A DNA stretch of 47,150 bases. Source: Mycobacterium colombiense (GTDB lineage: Bacteria; Actinomycetota; Actinomycetes; Mycobacteriales; Mycobacteriaceae). Numbering within the stretch: position 1 is the first letter of the stretch; every line of letters begins with the position of its first letter. Under the pieces are notes generated by a model. The model ran no database searches and was not told the DNA's origin. It was given only the letters and a program-made list of their open reading frames with translations. Positions 26,434 to 34,626 of this stretch are shown here, piece by piece. Made by a program: the position numbers and the translations under genes. Location of the stretch: contig NZ_QMEV01000042.1 of assembly GCF_003284935.1 (NCBI RefSeq), positions 1 to 47,150 on the forward strand. Reading direction: 5' to 3'.

Positions 26434-28377
26434 GTGAGCGATAGCGGGCCGGCCACCAGGGGTGGGTCGTGGTTCGGCCCCTACCGGCTGGTGCGGCTTC
26501 TGCGTCAGGGCGGCATGGGTGAGGTGTACGAGGCCGAGGACGCCCGCAAACGCCGCTTGGTGGCCCTCAAGCTGATCTCGCAGCAGTTCTCCGGCAACGC
26601 GGAGTTCAGTGCCCGGCTGCAGCGCGAGGCCGACATCGCGGGACGGCTGACCGAACCGCACGTGGTGCCGATCCACGACTACGGCGAGATCGACGGGCGA
26701 TTCTACGTGGAGATGCGCCTCGTCGACGGCATCGATCTGGCCACGCTGTTGCACCGGGAGGGGCCGCTGGCCGCGCCGCGGGCGATCGCGATCATCAGCC
26801 AGGTCGCCGCCGCGCTGGACGCGGCGCACGCCGCCGGGGTGACGCACCGCGACGTCACCCCGGGCAACATCCTGGTCACCCCCAGCGACTTCGCCTACCT
26901 GGCGGACTTCGGCATCGCGCGCGCCGCGTCCGATCCCGGGCTGACCCAGGTGGGGACCGCGATCGGAACGTATTACTACATGGCCCCGGAACGATTCACC
27001 GAGGACGAGGTCACCAACAGCGTCGACATCTATTCGCTCGCATGCGTGTTGAGCGAGTGTTTGACCGGCTCGCCGCCGTACCGGGCCGACACCGTCGAAC
27101 GCCTGGTCGCCGCGCATCTGACCAAGACGGCCCCGCCGCCCAGCCAGCTGCGCCCCGGCGCGTTTCCGCCCGCCCTGGATCAGGTGATCGCCAAGGGCAT
27201 GGCCAAACGCCCCGAGGACCGCTATCGCACCGCGGGCGAGTTCGCAGCCGCCGCCCATGACGCGCTGACCACCTCCGAGCAGCGCAAGGCCAGCACGATC
27301 CTGCGCGACGGCCACGATTCGTACGCCTCGTCGCCGAGCGCCGATACCGTGGCCGGACCGCTGCCCCCGGCGGCCGGCGGCGCGAACCGGGGCGAGCGGT
27401 CCGGCCCTCGGCCGTCGCTGATCCGCGCCGCCCCAACGGCTTCCGGCCGCGCGTACGTTCCCGCCCCGGACTTCGGGCGCCCGGCCGCGCCGACCGACAA
27501 CAAGCGAAAGCAGTGGCTCATCGTCGGCGCCATCGCGCTGGTCGCGCTGGTCGCGTTCGTCGTGGCGGTCGTCGGCTACCTGTCCACCGGATCCTCGGGA
27601 CCGTCGAAGCAGGCCAGCGGCCAAAGTGTGTTGCCGTTCAAAGGGATTGACTTCCGCCTCTCCCCGGGCGGGGTGACGCTGGACGGCGCGGGCAACGTCT
27701 ACGTCACCAGCGAAGGCATGTACGGCCGGGTGGTGAAGCTGACGGCCGGTTCCGACGCCACCACGGTGCTGCCGTTCAACGGGCTCTACCAGCCTCAGGG
27801 CCTGGCGGTCGACGGCGCGGGCACGGTGTATGTCGCCGACTTCAACAACCGGGTGCTCAGCATGGCGGCGGGCTCCAACGATCAGAAGCCGCTGCCGTTC
27901 ACCGGTTTGAACTATCCCGAGGGTGTGGCGGTCGACGGCCAGGGCGGGGTGTACGTCGCCGACCGCGGCAACAGCAGGGTGGTGAAGCTGGCCGCGGGGT
28001 CGCAGAACCAGACCGTGCTGCCGTTCAACGGGCTGAACAATCCGGACGGCGTGGCCGTCGACCCGGCGGGCAACGTCTACGTCGCCGACACCGACAACAA
28101 CAGGGTGGTCAAGCTGGACGTGGCGTCAAACACCCAGTCGGAGTTGCCATTTCATGACCTGTCCGTGCCGTGGGGCATCGCGGTGGACAACAGCGGAACC
28201 GTCTACGTCACCGAGCACGACAAGAGCGACGTGGTGAAGTACCCGCCGGGGGCGACGACCGCGACCGTCCTCGGCTTCACCGGACTCAACACCCCGCTGG
28301 CGGTGACGGTCGACAAGGATCAGAGCGTCTACGTCGCCGACCGCGGCAACGACCGGGTGGTCAAGCTGACGCCGTGA
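26434..28377 (+). CDS. pknD: Serine/threonine protein kinase PknD with extracellular NHL propeller
   Basis: 647 residues. Kinase domain about 16-280: glycine loop RQGGMGEVYEAE, Lys46 in VALKLI, catalytic loop HRDVTPGN (138-145), DFG at 158-160, activation-loop threonines, APE at 184-186. A Pro/Ala-rich linker leads to one transmembrane helix (361-383). The extracellular part (about 397-647) is a six-bladed NHL propeller with repeated GVAVDxxGxVYVADxxNxRVVKL. The usual lysine of HRDxK is Thr142, a known variant in bacterial kinases. GTG start with GGAGG. In M. tuberculosis PknD phosphorylates the anti-anti-sigma protein Rv0516c, linking it to sigma-F. It ends 4 nt from a convergent gene. Confidence 0.95.
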   Translation: MSDSGPATRGGSWFGPYRLVRLLRQGGMGEVYEAEDARKRRLVALKLISQQFSGNAEFSARLQREADIAGRLTEPHVVPIHDYGEIDGRFYVEMRLVDGIDLATLLHREGPLAAPRAIAIISQVAAALDAAHAAGVTHRDVTPGNILVTPSDFAYLADFGIARAASDPGLTQVGTAIGTYYYMAPERFTEDEVTNSVDIYSLACVLSECLTGSPPYRADTVERLVAAHLTKTAPPPSQLRPGAFPPALDQVIAKGMAKRPEDRYRTAGEFAAAAHDALTTSEQRKASTILRDGHDSYASSPSADTVAGPLPPAAGGANRGERSGPRPSLIRAAPTASGRAYVPAPDFGRPAAPTDNKRKQWLIVGAIALVALVAFVVAVVGYLSTGSSGPSKQASGQSVLPFKGIDFRLSPGGVTLDGAGNVYVTSEGMYGRVVKLTAGSDATTVLPFNGLYQPQGLAVDGAGTVYVADFNNRVLSMAAGSNDQKPLPFTGLNYPEGVAVDGQGGVYVADRGNSRVVKLAAGSQNQTVLPFNGLNNPDGVAVDPAGNVYVADTDNNRVVKLDVASNTQSELPFHDLSVPWGIAVDNSGTVYVTEHDKSDVVKYPPGATTATVLGFTGLNTPLAVTVDKDQSVYVADRGNDRVVKLTP

Positions 28378-28381
28378 AAGC

Positions 28382-29587
28382 CTACGGCGCGGGCTGCGGC
28401 GCGCCCAGGTACTCCTCGGTGTGCTGGCCGAGGGCCGGGGGAGGCTCGGCGGCCCAGCCGGCCGATGCGGCCTCGAAGCTGGAATAGCGCGCCGGGGTGC
28501 GGATTACCCTGACTTCGTCGGCGCCCTCGCCGACCGGCAGGGCCAGCTCGTTCTCGGCGAACAGCGCGGTGCTCACCACCTGCTTCCAGGTGTAGGCGTG
28601 GCAGGCCATCAGGCCGCCCTCCTGGAGCAGGCGCACCCATTCGTCGGCGGTCTTGGCGGCCAGCGCCTTTTCGAGTTCCTCGGTCAGTTCGGGATAGTTG
28701 AGCGCCCGCGCGCGCTGGTCGATGAACCGCTCGTCGTCGCGCATGTCGGGGCGGCCGATGATCTCGCACAGCTTGTCCCAGTGCTTGGGCACGTACGCGC
28801 TGATCACCAGGTAGCCGTCGGCGGCCTTGAACGCGTCCGACGGTTGGGTGGCGAAGCCAACTCCCTTGCGCCGCTTCGGTTTCGGTGCAGCATCCGGCGT
28901 GGGGGCCTCGGTCGGCTTGTTCAGGTGGATGGTCAGCTGGCTGGCCTGCAGGCTGACCGCGACGTCGTACATGGCGACCCGCACGACGTCGGCGACGCCG
29001 TGGCGCTCGCGGTTGAGCAGCGCGGCCAGCACGGCCTGGGCCAGCACGTGACCGCTGGCGGCGTCGACGAGCTGGAACGGGATGATCTGCGGTTTGCCGG
29101 TGGGCGTGGGCATCCCGGTGGTCATGCCCGACTCGGCGGCCACCATCAGGTCCACGCCCGGCCTGCTGCCCTCCGGGCCGTTGCCGCCGTACGCCGAGAG
29201 GCGCGCGTAGATGAGCTTGCGGTTGCGCGCCTGCAGCTCGTCGGGGCCCAGGCCCATGCGTTCCATCACCCCGGGCCGAAACCCTTCCAGCACAACGTCG
29301 GCCGTATCGACCAGCCGCAGGATCCGTTGCTTGGCCTCGTCGCTGCGCAGGTCGGCCATCACCGACTTCTTGCCCCGGTTGTGGGGGAGGAACAGGGTGG
29401 CCAGCGGGGGACGCCCGGGCAGGACCGCCGTGATGTGCCGGGCGGCCTCGCCGGCGGGCGCCTCGATCTTGATGACTTCGGCGCCCAGGTCGGCCAGCAC
29501 CTGTCCGGCCATCGGGCCGGCGATGTTCTGGGTGAAGTCGAGTACCCGGAATCCGTCAAGTGGCTTGGCGGGCTTGCTGTTCGGCAT
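28382..29587 (-). CDS. Family III (CaiB/BaiF-type) CoA-transferase, Rv3272-like
   Basis: 401 residues. Family III CoA-transferase: LDGFRVLDFTQNIAGPMAGQ at the N-terminus, VLADLGAEVIKIEAP, then NRGKKSVMADL and YGGNGPEGSRPGVDLMVAAE, where the aspartate of GVDLM is the expected catalytic residue. A Pro/Lys-rich insert (about 230-245) breaks the domain. The acyl substrate is unknown. It ends 4 nt from pknD (convergent), and the methyltransferase lies 3 nt upstream on the same strand. Rv3272 (394 residues) is the likely orthologue. Confidence 0.9.
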   Translation of the reverse strand: MPNSKPAKPLDGFRVLDFTQNIAGPMAGQVLADLGAEVIKIEAPAGEAARHITAVLPGRPPLATLFLPHNRGKKSVMADLRSDEAKQRILRLVDTADVVLEGFRPGVMERMGLGPDELQARNRKLIYARLSAYGGNGPEGSRPGVDLMVAAESGMTTGMPTPTGKPQIIPFQLVDAASGHVLAQAVLAALLNRERHGVADVVRVAMYDVAVSLQASQLTIHLNKPTEAPTPDAAPKPKRRKGVGFATQPSDAFKAADGYLVISAYVPKHWDKLCEIIGRPDMRDDERFIDQRARALNYPELTEELEKALAAKTADEWVRLLQEGGLMACHAYTWKQVVSTALFAENELALPVGEGADEVRVIRTPARYSSFEAASAGWAAEPPPALGQHTEEYLGAPQPAP

Positions 29588-29590
29588 CGT

Positions 29591-30505
29591 CTACCCCGTC
29601 TTGTTCAGCACCGCGGTGCAGTAGTGATTCTGGGCGAAGGGCGCATTGGGGTCGGTCGACTGCAGCGGCAGGCCGGTGTTGGCCAGCAGCTGGTTGAGCG
29701 GGGTGCGGACCGGCTGCCAGCCCCGGTGCTGCAGATAGGTCGCCACGTCGTTGCGCTCGCCGGGGAACCCGAGGTCGCCCAGGGCGATGTCCAGCCCGTT
29801 GCGCCGCCACTTCTCGCTCGCGGCGTTCAGCGCGTCCCCGTTGATTCCCGTGTTCGCGAAGACCTCGACCACCAGTTGGCTGCCGTCGGCGGACAGGGCG
29901 GTGATGTTGTCCAGCAGGCGATCCTGGGCCTCGGGCGGCAGGAACCCGACCAGTCCCTCGGCCGCCCAGGCGGCGGGACGCCCGGTGTCGAAGCCGGCCT
30001 GGCGCAGCGCCGCCGGCCAGTCGTGGCGCAGGTCGATGGGAACGGCGCGCACCTCGGCGGTGGGTTCGGCGCCGAGTTCGGCGATGGTGGCGGCCTTGAA
30101 CTCGAGAACCTGCGGCTGGTCGATCTCGAACACCGTGGTGCCCGGCGCCCACGCGAGCCGATAGGCGCGGGCGTCCAGCCCGGAGGCCAGAATGACCACC
30201 TGGTCGATGCCCGCCGCGCCTGCCTCGGCGAAGAAGGCGTCGATGTAACGGGTCCGCGCGGCGAGCATGTCGGTCATGCGTTGCATGCCCCACGGGGCGC
30301 CGGGCTCGTCGACGTCGGCGGAGTCCAGTTCGCCGGCGGCCCAGCGGGTCATGAAGTCGACCCCGACCGCGCGCACCAGCGGCTCGGCGAACCGGTCGTC
30401 GATCAGCCCGTCCAGGGTGGCGCGGGCCCGCCCGGCGGCCACCATGGTGGCGGTCGCTCCCACGCTGGTCGCCAGGTCCCAGGTGTCGTCGTCGGTGCGC
30501 GCCAT
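29591..30505 (-). CDS. SAM-dependent methyltransferase (mycobacterial LCM-like family)
   Basis: 304 residues. Belongs to the large mycobacterial family of putative S-adenosyl-methionine methyltransferases: start MARTDDDTWDLATSVGATAT, then ARTRYIDAFF, QVVILASGLDARAYRLAW (the SAM-binding strand and turn) and VFEIDQPQVLEFK. The substrate is unknown. I chose the ATG at 30505, with GGAAGGGA eight bases upstream; the frame continues 12 codons further without support. It precedes the CoA-transferase by 3 nt. In M. tuberculosis this family is multicopy, but no member lies here. Confidence 0.9.
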   Translation of the reverse strand: MARTDDDTWDLATSVGATATMVAAGRARATLDGLIDDRFAEPLVRAVGVDFMTRWAAGELDSADVDEPGAPWGMQRMTDMLAARTRYIDAFFAEAGAAGIDQVVILASGLDARAYRLAWAPGTTVFEIDQPQVLEFKAATIAELGAEPTAEVRAVPIDLRHDWPAALRQAGFDTGRPAAWAAEGLVGFLPPEAQDRLLDNITALSADGSQLVVEVFANTGINGDALNAASEKWRRNGLDIALGDLGFPGERNDVATYLQHRGWQPVRTPLNQLLANTGLPLQSTDPNAPFAQNHYCTAVLNKTG

Positions 30506-30632
30506 CGAGGAAATCCCTTCCGATCTACTGGTTAGCCACAATAACTACCGGCGCCGCGGACCGGGTCGCGAGGTGCGACACAGATCGATCACGGCCGGGC
30601 GTTGCGGGCCGAGGGGGCGGCCGCGCCGCCGC

Positions 30633-30638
30633 TAACCT
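30633..30638 (+). promoter_or_regulatory. -10 box for leaderless Rv3271c-like gene
   Basis: TAACCT, then six bases to the ATG at 30645. Confidence 0.5.
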
Positions 30639-30644
30639 CGCGCC

Positions 30645-31301
30645 ATGACCACTTCGGTTGCCCTCACGGCAGAATGCGGCAGCGTCGCGGCGCGCGACGC
30701 CGACTGGCGGCGCGGCGCCGCGTGGGCCCGGCGGTTGGCCTGGATCAGCCTGGCGGTGGTGCTCGTCGAGGGTGTCGTCGGGCTGTGGCAGGGGCTGTCG
30801 GTGTCCTCGGTCGCCCTGACCGGGTGGGCCCTGGGCGGCGCGTCGGAAGCGCTGGCCAGCGCCATGGTGGTGTGGCGATTCACCGGGACGCGCGCTATGT
30901 CCCAGAACGCCGAACGGCGCGCGCAACGCGGTGTGGCGGTATCGTTCTGGCTGACCGCCCCGTACATCGCCGCCGAGTCGATCCGCGAGCTGGCCGGCGC
31001 ACAGCACGCCGAGACGTCGGTGATCGGCATCGCGCTGGCCGCCCTCGCGCTGGTGCTCATGCCGGTGCTGGGACGGGCCAACCACCGGCTGGGCGCCCGG
31101 CTGGGCTCGGGGGCCACCGAGGCCGAAGGCATCCAGAACTACCTGTGCGCCGCGCAGGCCGCCGGGGTGCTGATCGGCCTCGCGATGACGGCGCTAACCT
31201 CCGGCGCGTGGTGGATCGACCCGGCCGTCGGGCTGGCGATCGCCGGGGTCGCGCTGTGGCAGGGCCTGCGCGCCTGGCGCGGCGAGCAGTGCGGCTGCTG
31301 A
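30645..31301 (+). CDS. Integral membrane protein, Rv3271c-like (cation-diffusion-facilitator-like)
   Basis: 218 residues with about five to six transmembrane helices (LAWISLAVVLVEGVVGLWQG, WALGGASEALASAMVVWRF, a central pair, then YLCAAQAAGVLIGLAMTALT and WIDPAVGLAIAGVALWQGL). The pattern resembles the membrane half of cation diffusion facilitators, including the repeated charged residues in WIDPAVG, but there is no C-terminal cytoplasmic domain. It ends in a Cys-Gly-Cys tail. It lies tail-to-tail with ctpC (4-bp gap). A metal link is suggested by this neighbour only. Confidence 0.82.
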   Translation: MTTSVALTAECGSVAARDADWRRGAAWARRLAWISLAVVLVEGVVGLWQGLSVSSVALTGWALGGASEALASAMVVWRFTGTRAMSQNAERRAQRGVAVSFWLTAPYIAAESIRELAGAQHAETSVIGIALAALALVLMPVLGRANHRLGARLGSGATEAEGIQNYLCAAQAAGVLIGLAMTALTSGAWWIDPAVGLAIAGVALWQGLRAWRGEQCGC

Positions 31302-31305
31302 ACCC

Positions 31306-33492
31306 CTAGCCGGCGCGTTCGCCGTTCGTGGCGCCGCGCGGCGCATCCAGCCGGTAGCGGATCAGCCGGGAACTGTTGGCCACCACCGCCACCGACGAGG
31401 CGTTGTGCAGGATCGCGGCCAGCACCGGGGACAGCGCCCCGCCCGCGCCGATGATCAGCCCGGCGGCGTTGACGGCGATGGACATGCCGTAGTTCTCCCG
31501 GATGACGTCGACCGCGCGGGCGCCCAGGTCACCCACGTCGAGCAGCCGGTGCAGGTCGTCGTTGGCCAGCGCGACGTCGGCGGTCTCCACGGCAACGTCG
31601 GTGCCGGCCAGCCCCATCGCGATCCCGATGTCGGCGGCGGCCAGCGCGGGGGCGTCGTTGATGCCGTCGCCGACCATGCCGACGGTGTAGCCCTCGTCCT
31701 GCAGATCGCGCACCGCCGCGAGCTTGTCCTCCGGCATCACCTCGGCGCGCCACTCGTCGATTCCGAGCTCGCCCGCGACCACCTCGGCGATGTCCGGGTG
31801 ATCCCCGGTGAGCATGACGATGCGGCGAATACCGTTGGCGCGCAACTTCTTCAGCACCTCGGAGGCCTCGGGACGCACCTCGTCGCGCAGGCTGATCAGC
31901 CCCACCAGCTTGCCGTCGACGGCCAGCAGCAGCGGGGTCTCGGCCTGACGGCGCAGCCTGTCCACCCACTCCGAGGCCTTCTTGGACACCCGCACGTTCT
32001 CGGCCCGCAGCAGCCCGGGGCTGCCCAGTAGCAGGGTGCGGCCGTCGGCCCAGGTCCGCATGCCCAGGCCCACCAGGACCTCGCACTCCTCGTGCGGCGG
32101 GATGGTGATGTGGCGTTCCTCGGTGGATCGGATCACCGCCTCGGCCAGCGGATGCCGGGAGTGGATCTCCGAGCTCGCCGCATACGCCAGCACCTGCTCG
32201 GGCTGCCAATCTTTGTGCAGCGCAATGATATTGGTCACCACCGGGCGACCGACCGTCAGCGTGCCGGTCTTGTCGAACACGATCGCGTCCACCCGGCCGG
32301 CCTGCTCGAGGTGCGAGCCGCCCTTGATCAGGATGCCGCGCCGCGCGCCGTTGCCGATCGCCGCGCTGATCGCGGTCGGCGTGGCCAGGCCCACCGCGCA
32401 CGGGCAGGCGATCAGCAGCATGGTCATCGCGCGCCGGACGTCACCGGTGACCGCCAGCGTGAGGGCCGAGACGATGAACGACGTGGGAACGAAACGGCGC
32501 GAGAAGTTTTCGCCGACCGTCTGGATCGGCGCGCGGTCGTGCTGGGCCTCCTCGACCCGGGTGATGATGCGGCCGATGGTGGTCTGGTTGCCGACCGCGC
32601 TGGCGCGCACCACCAGGCGTCCGCGCACCACCACCGAACCCGCGTGCACGTGCGCGCCCACCACCACACTGACCGGCAGGTTCTCCCCGGTGATCGCCGA
32701 CTGGTTGACGATCGCCTCGCCGTCGACCACCTCGCCGTCGACCGGGATGGCCACGTGGTCGTGGACCACCACCTCGTCGCCGATCTGCACGGTGTCGATC
32801 GGCACCTGCACTTCGTTGTCGTCGTCGAGGCGGATCCACGCCGTGTCCTGGCTGCCGCGCAGCAGTTCGGAGATGGCCCGGCGGGTCCGCCGCAACGTCA
32901 GATCCTGAAGGTACTCACCGATATTGAGCAGCCACAGCACGGTCAGCGCGACGACGTTCTCCCGCAACACCAGGCTCGCCACGGTCGCCGCCGAGACCAG
33001 CGCGTCGGTTCCGGCCCTGCCGGAGCGCAACGAGCGCAGCGCGCCGCGCAGGAAGGGATACCCGGTGAAGACGGTGACGCCGGTGGCGAACAGCCGCCCG
33101 CTGGGGCCCAGCAGCGGCGGGCGCGCGAAGACGTAGCGGCGCACCCCGAGCAACGCCAGCGCGGCGCCGCCGATCACCATGCGCAGCACGTCGGCGTTGC
33201 GGATCTCCTCCGAGTGCGGCGCGCGGGCCGGGATCAGTTCGGCGGCGACGTGCGCCGCCTCGTCGATGGCGGCGAGCACCGCGGAACGGTCGCAGCGCCG
33301 GGGCGAATACCAGACGACCACCGATCCGGTGCGCGGGTAGGCGTGCACCACGCGCACGCCCGCGCACTTGGCGACGGCCTCTTCGACCGCGACGGCGCGC
33401 CGGGTGTCGGCCCGCACCCATCCGGCAGCCACCCGCATGCGTCCGGCCGCATCCGAAATAACATGCAGCGCAGGGTCTTTCGACCGCGTCAA
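31306..33492 (-). CDS. ctpC: P1B-type metal cation ATPase CtpC
   Basis: 728 residues. Heavy-metal P-type ATPase: a degenerate N-terminal metal-binding domain (RVVHAYPRTGSVVVWY, no CxxC), transmembrane helices, TGEN (268-271) in the actuator domain, the metal-binding CPC at 363-365 in ACPCAVG, phosphorylated Asp407 in DKTGTLT, and MVGDGINDAPAL in the hinge. M. tuberculosis CtpC is linked to manganese metallation and zinc resistance. I place the start at a TTG at 33492, five bases after the upstream gene's stop, because the sequence then begins close to the M. tuberculosis start; no ATG or GTG fits. Coupled to the DUF1490 gene. Confidence 0.92.
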   Translation of the reverse strand: MTRSKDPALHVISDAAGRMRVAAGWVRADTRRAVAVEEAVAKCAGVRVVHAYPRTGSVVVWYSPRRCDRSAVLAAIDEAAHVAAELIPARAPHSEEIRNADVLRMVIGGAALALLGVRRYVFARPPLLGPSGRLFATGVTVFTGYPFLRGALRSLRSGRAGTDALVSAATVASLVLRENVVALTVLWLLNIGEYLQDLTLRRTRRAISELLRGSQDTAWIRLDDDNEVQVPIDTVQIGDEVVVHDHVAIPVDGEVVDGEAIVNQSAITGENLPVSVVVGAHVHAGSVVVRGRLVVRASAVGNQTTIGRIITRVEEAQHDRAPIQTVGENFSRRFVPTSFIVSALTLAVTGDVRRAMTMLLIACPCAVGLATPTAISAAIGNGARRGILIKGGSHLEQAGRVDAIVFDKTGTLTVGRPVVTNIIALHKDWQPEQVLAYAASSEIHSRHPLAEAVIRSTEERHITIPPHEECEVLVGLGMRTWADGRTLLLGSPGLLRAENVRVSKKASEWVDRLRRQAETPLLLAVDGKLVGLISLRDEVRPEASEVLKKLRANGIRRIVMLTGDHPDIAEVVAGELGIDEWRAEVMPEDKLAAVRDLQDEGYTVGMVGDGINDAPALAAADIGIAMGLAGTDVAVETADVALANDDLHRLLDVGDLGARAVDVIRENYGMSIAVNAAGLIIGAGGALSPVLAAILHNASSVAVVANSSRLIRYRLDAPRGATNGERAG

Positions 33493-33496
33493 GGGA

Positions 33497-33778
33497 TCAG
33501 TGCTCGTGGTCGTGGGGGGCGGCGACCGACGGGGTGGGGGCCTCTTCGCCGATGCGCTCGCGGGCCTCGGCCATGACATCGGCGAGCCGCAGCCGCGCCG
33601 ACTCGGCGGCCTCCTCGGCCTTGCGGGTGCCCCGCAGCCCGAGCTCGGCGCTCTTCACCGCGGTCTCGTGCAGCGGCGCCTTGGCCACGGCCTTGCGCAC
33701 CACCTCGTAGGCCGTCACGCCGACCAAACCGGTGACCACCGTGCCTGCCGCCTTCGCCAAGAGCCCGTACACCGCCAT
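33497..33778 (-). CDS. DUF1490-family protein, Rv3269-like, partner of CtpC
   Basis: 93 residues. N-terminal hydrophobic segment (LLAKAAGTVVTGLVGVTAYE), an amphipathic, charged helix, and a C-terminal tail ending APHDHEH that could bind metal. This family sits upstream of metal P-type ATPases in mycobacteria and has been proposed to assist them. GGAGG precedes the ATG. Its stop is 5 nt from the ctpC start, so the two are almost certainly one transcript from the promoter at 33827-33855. Confidence 0.92.
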   Translation of the reverse strand: MAVYGLLAKAAGTVVTGLVGVTAYEVVRKAVAKAPLHETAVKSAELGLRGTRKAEEAAESARLRLADVMAEARERIGEEAPTPSVAAPHDHEH

Positions 33779-33826
33779 CGCCGCAACCCTCCTGTTTCGT
33801 CTCAGCGTTTAGCCCATGCTTGCACG

Positions 33827-33864
33827 ACGTTAACATCGAAATATAGCGATATCAATATGTATCG
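33827..33864 (-). promoter_or_regulatory. Promoter of the DUF1490-ctpC operon with 28-bp palindrome
   Basis: On the minus strand: TTGATA (33855-33850), 17 nt, TAACGT (33832-33827), a good sigma-A promoter. The -35 lies in a 28-bp imperfect palindrome (33837-33864) centred on GATATC; 7 of 11 positions in each outer arm match, and all six central bases do. An AT-rich palindrome over a metal-ATPase promoter in GC-rich DNA is typical for ArsR/SmtB-type metal sensors. Confidence 0.65.
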
Positions 33865-33891
33865 GCCGTGGCTCGCCGCGCCGCGGGACCG

Positions 33892-34620
33892 CTACAGCAC
33901 CCGGGTGACTTTTTCGGTCTCGATGCGGCGCTGTTGTCCGGCCGGGTCGGCGTTGGCCACCTGCACCAGCGAGGCGCCGACGGCCAGGATCGCCAGCAGG
34001 TGATCCACCAGCTCGGCGGGCCCGGGCCACGACGCGCCGGAGAGCACCCGGTCGCCGGACGTCAAACCCCTTGCCGCGGCTGATCTTTGGCAATCGGCCA
34101 GTACCTCGTCCACCGATCGCCCGCCCAGCGCCGGGCCGGGCCGCGGTTCGGGCACGATCTGATCGCCGTGCACCCGCACCGCGGTGGCGTAGTCCGTCAC
34201 CCCGATCGGCAGGTCGGGTGCCGGGCGGCCGAACGGGTCCAGCGACAGCACCGCCACCTCGCCGCCGGCCACCGCCTCATCCGCCTCGTCGAGTCGCTCG
34301 GCCGTGCACAGGGCGAGGTCGGCGGCCAGGTCGCCCGGGCCCGCCAGCACCGCCTCGGCGCCGATCCACCACACCCCGAACAGCACCGCCGCCGTCTGCC
34401 AGTGCGCGGGCAGCAGGATCGCCACCCGGCTGGCCGGCCCGGCGCCCAGCTCGTCGCGCAGCAGGTTGGCGGTCTTGGCGGCCCAGTTGGCCAGCGTCAC
34501 CCCGGACAATTCGATGCGCTCGCCGGTGGCGTCGTCGTAGTAGGTGATGCGCGGTCCCACCGGATCGGCCCGCAGCATCGGATCGAGGATGGCCCCGCTC
34601 AGCGTGATCGGTTGCGGCAC
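33892..34620 (-). CDS. TIGR03089-type protein (Rv3268-like)
   Basis: 242 residues. Resembles the N-terminal part of AMP-dependent ligases (ITYYDDATGERIELSGVTLA, ASRVAILLPAHWQTAAVLFG, GAEAVLAGPG), but it lacks the adenylate-binding motifs and is far shorter than a full ligase. Activity is therefore doubtful. GTG start, 6 nt after the stop of the LCP gene on the same strand, as in M. tuberculosis (Rv3267-Rv3268). A role near cell-wall ligation is inferred from this pairing only. Confidence 0.85.
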   Translation of the reverse strand: MPQPITLSGAILDPMLRADPVGPRITYYDDATGERIELSGVTLANWAAKTANLLRDELGAGPASRVAILLPAHWQTAAVLFGVWWIGAEAVLAGPGDLAADLALCTAERLDEADEAVAGGEVAVLSLDPFGRPAPDLPIGVTDYATAVRVHGDQIVPEPRPGPALGGRSVDEVLADCQRSAAARGLTSGDRVLSGASWPGPAELVDHLLAILAVGASLVQVANADPAGQQRRIETEKVTRVL

Positions 34621-34626
34621 AGGTCG

